64,000 nt of DNA. It comes from Elysia chlorotica (taxonomy: Eukaryota > Mollusca > Gastropoda > Plakobranchidae). The stretch lies in contig RQTK01000239.1 in assembly GCA_003991915.1 (NCBI GenBank), positions 495,519 to 559,518 on the forward strand, written 5' to 3'. A program made the position numbers and the translations under genes. Below are positions 1 through 13,000 of this stretch, piece by piece. Position 1 is the first letter of the stretch; each line of letters begins with the position of its first letter. Below the pieces are notes generated by a model. The model was not told the origin of the DNA, made no database searches, and worked only from the letters and a program-made list of their open reading frames with translations.

Positions 1-1062
1 TTGTGGAAACTGCATTGCTTTCACAATTTTAAGAATTACGCAAGTTGTATACAGATTACGTCCATAATGTAGCAACATTTGCATGTCTTAATCTAAATGA
101 GAATTATTTAGAAATTAAAAATGAAATAACAAATTTATTGCACTCAACCCAAAGTGTCAAGAGTTTGGGAGAATGGATCTTGGGTCCTATCATACTTTCC
201 TTTAGAACAACTGTGATGGGAACAGGCTATCTCTCATCACAGCTTAGCTACAAAGGAAACAACAATAAGTTTATTTATAAACTCTCGACTGTTTTAAATG
301 CTTGTTGAGAATCCTGGAATAAACAACATCATACTAAATAGTGTGATATTTAATTTTGATACTGACTTTCATTTTTTGGGAGGAGAGAGAATATTATTTA
401 TTTTACAAATCATCAGTTTTTCATTTAAAGCTTATTTTAAAACATTTTTGAAGGAATAAAGGGTTTATAACTGGAGAGATGCATGGGATCTAGCCTGTTT
501 TCAACAGTCTTGTTTTGTGGGAACTGCATTGCTTTCACAATTTTAAAAATTACGCAAGTTTCATTCAGATTACGTCCATAATGTAGCAATATTTGCATGT
601 CTTAATCTAAATCAGAATTATTTAAAAGTTAAAAAAACAAAACACGAAATTTATTGAACTCAAAGTGTCAAGAGTTTGGGAGAATGGTTCTTGGGTCCTA
701 CCAGTTCCGCCTGAAAGGCATACTTTCCTTTAGAACAACTGTGATGGGAATTGGCTATCTCTCACCACAGCTTAGCTACAAAGGAAACAACAATATGTTT
801 ATTTATAAACTCTCGACTGTTCTAAATGCTTGTTGAGAATCCTGGAATAAACAACACCATCATACTAATTAGCGTGATGTTTAATTTTGATACTGACTTT
901 AATTTTTAAAACGCTTTTTGAAGGAATGACAGTAAATAATGTTTTGCCATATGTATGCAAATTTATCAAACCACTTGCAGGCACGACTGCTTAGGAAGCT
1001 GATCCTATTGACGGTTTGAATATATGACAACGATTTAATCCATATAATTTCATAATTTCTAG
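1..1062. repeat. domino intron with a direct duplication of about 350 bp
   Basis: Bases 1-350 and about 517-890 are near-identical (shared TGCATTGCTTTCACAATTTT and CTCTCGACTGTT blocks), offset by roughly 516 bp. A much more diverged third relative sits in the next intron at about 1795-1930 (AACTGTGGTCAG.., GTTGAGAATCCTGGA). Nothing here looks coding; short open frames in it are copies of the repeat. Confidence 0.75.
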
Positions 1063-4000
1063 GCACTTTGTAAAGCAGAAGATGAAACAGACGCCCAGGC
1101 AGCCAAGCAGCTGCAGGCAGAGCAGAAGGCGGAGCTGGCTGAGTTTGATGAGAACATTCCATGGGACGAGAGAGAGGCCGAGCTCAGGAGGGAGGAAGAG
1201 GAAGTCTCTAAAGTGGAGATGGAGCTAGCAATGCTGGACAAAGAGGTACGTACATCCCCTAGATTGTCGTTTAGAATCTTTAATTGGTTTGGCGTTCCCT
1301 AAGTTTCTCGGAGGACCACAAAAACTTTTGTAGATGGTTGGTTTGTTTGTGTTGGGCACCAGCTAAGTGTCAAACTACTTATTTAGACATCAAACAGCTT
1401 AATTCAAACATTTTGTAAGCCTTGACTGAATTGCTGCTGTTCTGGACTTCATTTGTGGTCTCATAATTTCAATTTACAATTGCGAATTTGTAATTTATAA
1501 ATATATTTGTTGACCAGCTGTTTTCACCACAGCACATTAGTTTTACTAATTTAAACCGTTTTCATTTTGATGTATCTCTTGTTAATTGAAATGAGTAATG
1601 ATCTTAGTTTTACGATTTTTCTTTTACCATTCCCAGCTGACCCCAATTGAGCGCTATGCTGTCACTGTAATGGAAGCTCAGTTGGAACCAGAGACTGCTG
1701 AGGAACTGAAATTAGCCGAGGTTTGGTTATTATTTACTATTGTCGTGCCTTAGGAGATAAAAATTACTCAATGTGTTAATGACGCCCTTTTGAACAACTG
1801 TGGTCAGATTACAATTCTCTCACCATGGCTTTAAACTAGAGGGGAAATTAAAAAGTGTGTTTAAAAAACTCTTGACAGATGCGATGACTGTTGAGAATCC
1901 TGGAGCATTCGACATTTTATATGGTTTTTATTAGACCTTCAACCCTAAATATCAAATGAGAAAATAATATCTATCATTCTTAGAACCAGAAATAATAAAT
2001 GTAATTCTATCGGCACAGATCGATATTTTCTGATTCTCTGTTAAGAGGGCTAAAGCTTTGAGAAACTTGGGCCTTATTCATCCTTTGCGTTAATCTTGCA
2101 CTTCTATAATTATGATTTAGTAGAAAAAAGAAGTTAAAAACGAAAAAAATTCCATGTTCTATTTATAATTCAGTAAAAAATAGAAACAATAGTTGTTGTT
2201 GGTTTTTAAATGATATAGAATTTTTTTTTCTTTTTTTCTTTTATTTTAACAGGAAGATATAGAGAACTCCAAGAAAGACTGGGAACTTGCACGCCTGAAG
2301 GCCCTGAAGGAAGAGGAAGAGCGCCGGGCAGAGCTTGAGGAAGATGAGATGCTCTACATCTACTCCAAGGATGAGTCTCAGGTGAAAAAGAGTCAGAAAC
2401 CTGGAAAGAACAAGTCGGGACGCGGCCGGCCCCGTAAAGCAGGGAAAACTAATCCTGTAGACTCTTCTGATATTGATGAAAGTAATGTAACCAGTCCAGG
2501 GTCAATTAGCTCTCGGAGATCTAGTGAGAGACTATCCCCACAAAAAGTTAATCCTAAAGGCAAGCCTAAAGCCTCAAATAAAGTTGCAGAGAAGACTGTC
2601 AATGGAAAAACTAATGTAGCTAAAGCGGTTGTTAATGATGCCAAGAAAAAAGTAAAAGCTGCAGCAACTGTACTGCAAAAGAAAACTCAAAAGGGATCTT
2701 CAAAGGGGAGTGATATTGATAAGAATGGTTCAGTTAATGGTCCTGCAAAGGCCGAACCCAAATCTAAAACCAAAGGTGATGAGACGAAACCACCTAGGGT
2801 GAGAAAGCCCAAAGCCCCCAAAGAATCTGCCAATAAAGATATTAACGGTGATAAAAAAGCCAAGGCTACTCCCACTGCTAAGAGCCCTGTAGTGCTGATT
2901 CAAAACGGTCATACTACACATGTTAACAACAAGCTGGCTACCCAGGCTAGGAATGCCCTGCTCAAGCAACAGGCCCAGCAAGCGGGCCACCTCCAGCCTA
3001 ATTGCACCAGTGTTGTCTTGAACAACCTCCCAGCCAGGTCCCTACCCCAGCCCTTGTCTCTCGTGAGCAGCCCTACTGTTAGGCCCTTGTTGAAACCCCC
3101 CACCCCTAAGACCCCACCTGATCCTAACGTCCCACCGCCGTGGTCTAACCCCAACCTGGTGATCCGAACTCGCAAAGCTGCGGTCCACTCGCCAGTGGTG
3201 CTGGGCCAGGCCCGGGCATCGAAGAACCCAGTCTCCTCCCACTCTGTCTTACAGCAGTCGCTCACCCGGCCACCCAACTTCAGTGTTCCCGCTGCCAATT
3301 CTACCTCTCTGATTTCAGTGTCGATTACCCCTGCCTCTAGCACGGCCACTGTGGTGACTCTTGCAGGGAGCATTCAACAGCAAGCGGGTGTGGATCGCAA
3401 CATTTTTCAACTGTTCACACCCAACACCTCCACTGCAACTTTGACCCCAACTGGCCTGAGGCAAGTGTCGCCTGGTGTTGTGAATCAGCTAAGGGGAGCC
3501 ACTCTCATCAATTCGGCCAACCTTCAGGGGGCTCGGTTTATCACCACTGGTCTGGCGGGGCAGCCTTCATTTGTCGTGTCTGCCGGACCTAGGCCTGTTA
3601 GCGTGGCCAGTGCTTCTGGAGGTGCAGGCTCCCCTGCTCTCACTCTGATCCCCGCCGGTCAGGCAGTCAGCAGCGGCAACATGAGGTCTATGCTGAACAC
3701 GGCTCGCCTGGCCTCCCCAATTACCTTGCAAGGTCTGGGCTCCTTGCCTTACGCTGTGAACCTGATCAGAAACAGCTCGGGCAACCTAACGCTGCCTATC
3801 TCGAGCCAGCAGCAGATTCTGCAGGCATCTTCCCTAGCGCAGGTGGCAGGGCAGCCAGGCTATGTGCTCATCACCCCACGCACCCCTCGGCTGAACACCT
3901 CCCATGCTGCCCCCATGGTGTCTCTGGTTCAAACGACCCAGGCGGGCCAGCGGGTCCAGCTTCTAGCCCAGGTGCCGGTCTCCAACTCCTCGGCTAGCCA

Positions 4001-7000
4001 GGTCATTCAGGGTGTGTCCCTGGCAGCCAACCCTGCACAGGCTAAGCTTGTCTCCCCTGCCAAGTCTGGGACGTCGCTAGCCAAGTCTGCTCACTTTGTT
4101 AGCCCAGGCAAGCAGCATGTTGTGGCAGGACCCTCACCTGTAAAGCAAAACGTTCCCAACCTTGTGCCACTGACTCAGGTGATAGGCCTGTCCACCCCGC
4201 CCAAATCGGGAGCCTCTGTCTTAGGGGTTGGCCAGGTGAGACCAGGCGTCGTGGGAATCTCAAACCTTAGGCCAGGGATTTCAGGCATCAACAGCATCCG
4301 GCCTGGGACCCTGTCTATTTCCCCCATCAAATCCAACATTGTTGGGCTCGCCCCTCTCAAACAGACTATCGTTACCTTGCCTGCAGGGACCATTAGACCA
4401 GGTGCTAACCAAAGTTCTCCTGCAGCAGTGAACCCCACCGTAGGAATCGTCCAAACCAAACTTCCCACCCCCACCACAAACAGTCAGAATCCTTCATAGA
4501 TTTTTTTCTAGATCATGCAGTATTTCTCATTTTACCATGTTAAAGGATTTTAAAAATCTTAGTTTTTGTAAAGAAATTTCTCGTAAATTTCCAAGGAACA
4601 GTTGCTCCTTTACTACACACCTGTAGAATTATTTTTCCAGAAAAAGTCCAAATTAGCTTTTGTTTGGAGACACTGATGTAAAATCTAGATGGTGGAAACC
4701 TACATATCATTTTGTTTGCCCTATGATCTTCAAAGGGGAAGATGCTCTTTGCAGAGAACATGCCTTTCAGGCTTGAGGCCCTATCCATAGACTTATTTAT
4801 CCCTCTCTTTTTTTTTTTTTATGTCTTTAAATGCTGCAGTTTGTGGGTAGATGTTGTAAGTAAACATTTAACCTTTTTCGCAGTAGTTTTCAAGCAACAT
4901 TTGAAATATTTCAAATACAAAGCTTCCACTATTGGTGACATAAGCACAAACAGCATTGTGATCAAGTTTGGGTTTGGTTAAGACAATTTTATAAAGTTGT
5001 ACCTTTCACACAGCATTCCTATTGATAGTGTAAAGTGAAAGTACAACTTGAATTTATGTGTATAAATGCAAGAAAACTCCACTATTTTTGCAGCATTCTT
5101 GCTAACAAATACCCTTTAAAAAATTTCACAGTATTGATTTAGTGTAAATTGTTGTTGGAATTGTTGCTGTTACCATTTTATCATGATGCCGTATTTTTAT
5201 GTCTTTGATTCATTGTTCAAGATAAACATGTACATTGTAAACTTAGCTGGATGTAGATTACACAGGGACACTCATTGCATTTTCTAATTGTTTAGGCTTT
5301 TATTTTTGTTTCGCTGTGAGGAACATGATTCAAATAAAAAGAACAATTTCTTAAATGAACGCTTTACTTGTCTGCATCTGTGTGCTGTGTGTCGGGGTAA
5401 TTACTACTCCCTAGGTAATGGTGTCATCTTGACTGCATGTTTCATAAGCAACTCTTTAAAAAGTCAGTGATGATAATTTAAACAAAAAAAATTAAAAAGA
5501 AAAAGAAAAAAAAGGAAAACGAACCTTTCACTTATGAAATAAAAGTAAAATGAAATAGCTATAGCAAATATGCCAAAGGAAATGAGCAAATCTGAAAAAG
5601 ATGCTGCAACTCATACATCTGGTGATGTGCGACATTCATGGGCTGGGTTAAATCATTCTTCTTGTGTAAAATTTTGGGTTAACTGGGCAAAGAATAAAGG
5701 GTTTTTTTTCTTCATATGGCACCATTACCTAATGAATGGCACACATCACCAAATGCAAGATGCAAACTAGCTGGCGTTGTCAGGGATGTCCAGCTTGTTC
5801 CTCATGATGACATACTTTCTTTGTTGGATGCTCGGCTCACCTCTTGGTGCAGCTAGAGATTAAAAACCTCAAGCAAAGTCAACAAACATTTTATGTCTTA
5901 CACATCATCAAAATAGACGTGGTTCTGAATTCCTAAAGAGACTAGGGGTCTAAATAACGTTGTAAGCTTACAACTCGTCTTGCGAATAAGAAGTCTGACA
6001 AGTTGTAAGCTACTGCGACGTTTTACTTACAAACCTAGATCTTTACCATATACAGTAGTCCCCATTTTTAATATATCGAAAACTGTTGGATTAATGAGTT
6101 TTTAAAATTGCCATTTTTCTTTCTATTTGCGTCATATAATTTATTTTGGTAACGAGAGCCTATATCGGATATCTCTGCTAATGAGAAGTTTTAGAATATT
6201 ATATGTTTTAAACCTGTGAAACAAAATTGAGAAAGATGCCAAATAGTAATTTTAAACGTATCATCCTGACACCCGTGTCTCAGTCCAGTCACTCTTCTGA
6301 CACCTTCCCCTTGCTGTGCCTGACAAAGGTGTCGTTTGTGATAACTCCACTTTCCCCACAGACACTTAACTCTGTTAAATTATCAAAGTAAACAAAGCTG
6401 CATAGTGCAAGGCCAGACAGGGGAACAGCCAAGCCCATCTGTAGTACTGTTGTATAATCGCTTATTCGCTAAAGATCTGGGTCTATACAATTGAGTACAT
6501 ATACATACTGAAAGTTTTTATCTCCTTGCACAAAACTTTTGAATATCTCTTGAAAATTCACAACAGATACCTTGTTTATATCCCACATTTTGTGGGGTCT
6601 AACTGATAATTTGTAAGCCTTTACACAATGTCTTAGTAGGTCTTTACATATTTTCACTCAGAGCATTACTGTAACATCTAATATGAAAGACAAGAAACTT
6701 GAAAAGAGCTCAGAACTAATACTAATAATTCTAAATGTAAACAAATAGTGATGCTTTTCAAAGCTTGACAGAAAGTGGGACAAAACCTAAACGAAGAATG
6801 CTGTAGAGAACAAATGATCATACACTGAAGTTGGTGGAAGCTAACCCTTGCGCTATGTCTGCATGTAATCTCGTCAATCAATAATCTTGCCGATATGTTA
6901 CTCTTAATAGGTTTTGTAGTTATAAAGTCAAAAATTTTTTCACCTTAAGTTACATAGATAAAAATCATACATGTATCAATCTTGAAATTAATTTGGAGAT

Positions 7001-10000
7001 GAAGAAAAAAAACAAACATTTAAAGAGTTATAACTTTGATAGCTGCATTTTATTTTTTCATGAAGACAGTCGAAGCTAACTCGCTTATGCTCCTCAGAAT
7101 AATCAAAATATTTATTTTTTAAATTAGCATAACTGATACATTTGACACTGTTATTGGAGAAGGAGCTTTATTATTGCTCACTATTTATTTCACTATTACC
7201 ACATTATCTGAGTGACTGAAAGCAAACCTACATAATTTAGGAAACTTGAAGTGAATTTTGTTCTTCAAATGGATTAGTTTAGTTGGTTTGTGGATAGATT
7301 GATCTTCAAGGTAATCCTTCATAAGCATAAAAATTCCGAAAGCAAGCACTTTTGACAGCAAAATCTGAATCAAGACAGTCCCTATTTTTAATGAAACCTG
7401 GTAACAAAAACTGTGGATAACGAGGTTTAAAAGTCATTGTTCTCTCTCTTTGCGCTCTATAAATTTTTTTGGGAAATGTGGACAGTCCAAATTAGTTAAC
7501 CTTGCTTCAGTTAGCTCTAAAACCAACATAAGATAAAAGATTAAGAGAGAAAGTGCCAAAAACATCTTATTCTAACAGCTCCAATTTGCTAATATACCTT
7601 TCAGGACCCTCTAGCCAGCCATACTAAAAAATTTAATTAAGGTAGTGAATATATCATGCTATCATGATGAATAGTAAAACGAAGAGAAATTTGTAAAAGA
7701 TGGGTGTAGAACCCTTGTATGCCTCACATCAAAAAATGATTGAGACGAAAAAAACATTGCAAATTTGTAATAATAGAGCATTATTGCAAGTACATGTATT
7801 TCCTCCTAATGCAGCAGCAAACTCTGAACTAGCAACAGCATAAAATTTTGTGCGTTTTAATATATTGTCTTTAAAGTAAGACCAACATTTAAAAAATGTA
7901 CCTAGTTTGAACAAATAAATTATCGATTACCCGGTATTTCATTAAATCGCTTAAAAATAGCATCTGTTTACATGTCGACTACAATAAAACCTCATTATCA
8001 ATTGTTTGGTATTACCCCACTTATAATCTGTTTCAAATATTGACTTTAGTGTTAAGCATCAGGTAAAATTATACTGTACACAGTACAGAGCTAAAACTAA
8101 ATCTGATTTTCCTTTGTCGATTTTATTCTTAGACTCTTCTATTTTAGTTTGGTGTGACAAAAATTTAACATATCTCGCATTCTTGTATGGTAATGTGATA
8201 TTTTGGTTCAGATAAAGAGATAAAAAAAGAAAATTTGAAATAGAAAGGAAATTTCAGGTGCAAAGTTTTGTTATCAAATGCCCTTCATTTTGTCAAGTGA
8301 GCTTTCTTCGATAATATAGACTCAATATAGAAAAAAGTACCATGCTTAAGCAAACTATCATAATGTATTTGTTCCCGAGAAACTTAGAAAAAGCTTTATG
8401 AACAAATCACTCCAATGTTTTAGCCATGCAAACATGCAAAATCTTTACAGTGAAATCAGCTTAAGATAAAAGTATGGCTTTGTACAATCTATATATTCTG
8501 CGGCACCAATTGGCTTGTTCTTGCTTTAGTTTGTTTTATATAAACTTGGAATAAAATAAACCTTTAGACTGCCCCCAAGAAATGTATCTTATGCAGATTC
8601 CACTTCACCTGCATTTGGAAGAAGAAAAACACAGCAAAATAAGCAGATCACAGCCTAAAATATTGAGATTTTGTAATCATATTAATAAAAGTTGCTGCAA
8701 ATGTGTTAGCTTCATTTAACATAAGTTCCCTAGGGCTTTTGTTCAATGTAACATGGAGCTGACATGATATGGTGGTGAATTAGAGGAACTTATGGTCATA
8801 ATTTGAATTAAATATTTTTTTCTATATTTCATGTGGGAGTTTTCCCCCCAAGGGGCATCATAAATATATGCACACAAAAATTATTGTCTTTAAATATCAC
8901 TATAGAAGAGAGAAAAATATATAATACTGAATGCTGATAGTGACTGTTGACTTTATCAATATTGTTTCAATTCTTGTAGCCAAGGATATTTTGTGAATTG
9001 TAGTGAAGTAAAGTTGCCTTCTGTATTTTATTTCTTTCTTTTTATTTTCTTTCTGTATTTCATCAACCACAGATGTTCATCTCAGAGCTGGATGGAGCTG
9101 AGATGCCTGTAAGTAAAACATTACCGCGCGTATAGGATTGGTTTTTGGTTGTTGTAAGCAACTATTTACAGTTGAGGAAATTACTTTCAAAAGAATTTCT
9201 GTGTCATTTAAAAATAAAAAGTGACTACATACATTTAATTTTGTTTACTCTCTGGCCAAAAGGTTCAACTTTAAATGTTTAAAATAAGCAATGATAAGGG
9301 AGTCATAAAACCCATGGAAAAAATAAAATAATTTTGGGTGAATTTATGTACTTTTGTAAGTTACCTCAATTAACATAACTTAAATGTTTGTATTTGTGTT
9401 TTGTTTTTTTTTGTTTTTTTTTCCTCACTTTGAAAATTGGATATATTTTTTTTTTTTTTTTTTTTTTTGTTTCAAACAAACTTTGGAATCATCTTTAAGA
9501 CAGAGATATACTGTTGTTTGAAGTAGAAATGCACGCACAAAGTTTCGTTTTGTGCACAAGAAAATAAAAATAAAAATCATGTATATATCTGTCGTGTATA
9601 GATGTGGTGCCCGCCTACTCCCCCACAAGATGACAACACCCTCTAGCCAGCCATACTCAAAAATTTAATGAAGGTAGTGAATATATTATGCTATCATGAT
9701 GAATAGTAAAACAAAGAAAAATTTGTAAAAGATAGGTGTAGAACCCTTGTATGCCTCACATAAAAAAAATGATTGATGAGACAAAAAAAACATTGCCAAT
9801 TTGTAATAATGGAGTATTCTTGCAAGTACATGTATTTCCTCCTGATGTAGCAGCAAACTCTGAACTAGTAAATTTGGTGAGTTTTTATGTTCAATTTATT
9901 GTCTTTAAAGTGAGACCATTTAAAAATTTTACCTAGTTGGAACAATTAAATTATCATGTCATTAAATCGCTTAAAAATAGCATCTGTTTACAAGTCAACC

Positions 10001-13000
10001 ACATTCTCAATTGTGTGGTATTACCCCACATATAATCTGTTTCAAATATTGACTTTAGCGTTAGGCATCAGGTAAAATTATACTGTACAGAGCTAAAAAT
10101 AAATCTAATTTTGCTTTGTCAATTATATTCTTAGACTCTTCTATTTTAGCAAAACATTTTCATATCTCGCATTCTTGTATGGTAATGTGATACTGTGATT
10201 CAGTTTAAGAGATAAAAAAAGAAAATTTGAAATAGAAAGAAAATTTCAAGTGCAAAGTTTTGTTATCAAATGCACTTTATTTTGTCAAGTGAGCTTTCTT
10301 TGATAATATAGACTCAATATAGAAAAAAGTACCCGAGTCATGCTTCTGCAAAATATCACAAGTTGATAATGTATTTGTTCCCGTGAAACTTATAAAAAAA
10401 GCTTGATGAACAAATCACTCTGATGTCTTAGCCATGAAAATATGCAAAAGAAATCAGCTTTAGATAAAGTATGGCTTCATATAATCTATATTTATTTCTG
10501 CGGCATCAATTGGCTCGTTCTTACTTTAGTCAGTTTCATATAAACTTGGAATAAAATAAACCTTTAGACTGCCCCCAAGAAATTTATCTTATGCAGATTC
10601 CACTTCACCTGCATTTGGAAGAAGAAAAACCCAGCATAATAAGCAGATCACAGCCTAAAATATTGAGATTTTGTAATCATATTAATAAAAGTTGCTGCAA
10701 ATGTGTTAGCTTTATTTAACATAAGTTCCTAGAGCATTTGTTCAATGTAGCATGGAGTCGACATGATATGGTGGTGAATTAGAAGAAGTTATGGTCATAA
10801 TTTGAATTAAATCTTTTTTTCTATATTTCATGTTGGGTTTTTCCACCCAAGGGGCTTCATAAAAATATGCACAAAAAAATACCCCCCAAAAATTATTGCC
10901 TTTAAATATCACTATAGTTGAGAGAAAAATACTGAATGCCGATAGTGGCTGTTGACTTTAGCAATATTGTTTCAATTCTTGTAGCCGAGGATATTTTGTG
11001 AACTGTAGAGACATAAAGTTGCCTTCTTTATTTCATGTATTTTTTTATTTTCTTTCTGTATTTCATCAACCACAGATGTTTATCTCAGAGCTGGATGGAG
11101 CTGAAATGCCTGTAAGTAAAACATTACTGCGCCTATAGGATTGGTTTTTGGTTGTTTTAAGCAACAATTTACAGTTGAGGAGGTTACTTTCAAAAGAATT
11201 TCTGTGTCATTTAAAAAAAAAAAGTGACTACATACATTTAATTTTTTTTTACTCTCTGGCCAAAAGGTTCAACTTTAAATGTTTAAAATAAGCAATGATA
11301 AGGGAGTCATAAAACCCATGGAAAAAATAAAATAATTTTAGGTGAATTTAAGTACTTTTGTTAGTTACATCCTCAATTATAACTCAAATGTTTGTATTTG
11401 TTTTGTTCGTTTTTTTTTTTTATTATTTTTTATTTCTATTTTTTCCTCACTTTGAGAATTGGATATGATTATATTTTTTTTGTTTCAAACAAAACTTTGG
11501 AATCATGTTGAAGACAAATTGAGATATACTGTTGGTTGAAGTAGAAATACATGCACAATGTTTCATTTTGTGCACAAGAAAATGAAGGGAAAAAATCATG
11601 TATATATCTGTCGTGTATAGATGTGGTGCCCGCCTACTCCCCCACAAGATGACAATGACATCTACATGGATGAGACGCTGTCTTTCTTGTACGAGGCTCG
11701 AGTGATGCCGGAGCAAGCGTTGCCGCCAGTTCATGTCCCCAAGGCCCACAAGAAACCCAAACTGGAGGCCATTACAAGTAGGGTGACTTCCACACTTTAG
11801 AATTTGTTTTCTTAATAAAGAAAAATGTTTAATGGATTTGACCAAGTGATCCTGGCATTACATACAGTTGTATCATCAGCTCTTGATAATTGACTTTTCA
11901 CATAAATAAATTACTTGACAAAATCAAATACTTAATTAAATTAAATTAAACAAATTATTGAATAGGTGAACATGTTTTTAAAATAGGTAGTGATTCGTAA
12001 ATACGATTTTAACCAACCAATATATGTATTGCTCATATTTGATATTCACATAAGTTGAACTGTACTAACAACTTAGAGATAAGTCCATTTAGAAAAAAAG
12101 GGATCCGCCATTTTGTCTTTTTAACAATACATTTTATGTTACAATGCCTATGTTAAACATCTTTCGTCCAGCTCGCAAACAGAAGCAGCGTAAAGAGGAG
12201 CAGCCAAGAGTGCCAAGGTCCTTATTCGACAAACCTAAGGAGGTCGTCATGAAGCAGCGCAGAGATGCTAAGATGCAAAGGCTGAGGCACAACTTACAGG
12301 TGAACAAACAAGTGAATTATCATCTCATGCCAGGAACGAATGAGTTGATTTCGGCAAGGAAAACATGTTCATGAAAAACTTTTACTTTCCTTTGGTACTC
12401 TTAAAATAATTTACAATATGCCAGGTCATATTTGTCTGAATTACTTGGTGCAATTATTCATCTTATTTATATTTGCTCTGACTAGATTCAAAATGTTATG
12501 TCTACTGTCTGGCTGGTTAAAAAAATAACAGTCTCCCCACCACACCCCTACATTTTTAACTTATCCGAAGTTTTGCACCAGCCAACGTTTAAGCTAAGCC
12601 TGTAATGCCAAAGCAAAATTTGTTGTCCCAATCGGATTGAACCCACAATCGATCATAAATTTATTTCTCAGATTCTGTCCCACTTAAGTCTTGGGGCCTA
12701 TCCACAATTTATCTATATAGTGCTGACGTTGGACATTAGCAACCAACTCAACTCAACTGTATTGTGTATTCATACAATCTCTATGACGCAGGTTCCCACT
12801 AAGATGATCGCAGGCCGATCCCCGCTGGGCCAGCAGCCTTCCCAGCCAGCCACACCGCAACCGACCCCTATCGTGGCCAAGCCTGAGCCAGACCCCAACT
12901 ATCCAGAGTGGTTGGTGCACGAGGAGTGGGCTTTGCTAGAGGTACACTAGTTTGTTGTTGTTTTTTTTTGTTTGTTTTCTTTTTTTCTTTCTTTGATATC

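Larger units (their letters stand above)
7606..9637. repeat. 2.03 kb tandem duplication, unit 1
   Basis: Starts at ACCCTCTAGCCAGCC (7606) and ends inside an exon copy at 9637, where unit 2 starts with the same ACCCTCTAGCC. It carries an intron segment, the 36-nt microexon and 36 nt of the next exon. The copies differ by scattered substitutions and small indels, so the event is moderately old. Confidence 0.9.

Noticed and set aside
45..836. Two similar open frames of 87 and 60 codons
   Set aside because: They are the two copies of an intronic repeat; no splice or protein-family support.
2393..4477. Minus-strand frames of up to 154 codons
   Set aside because: Shadows of the 2253-4499 coding exon.
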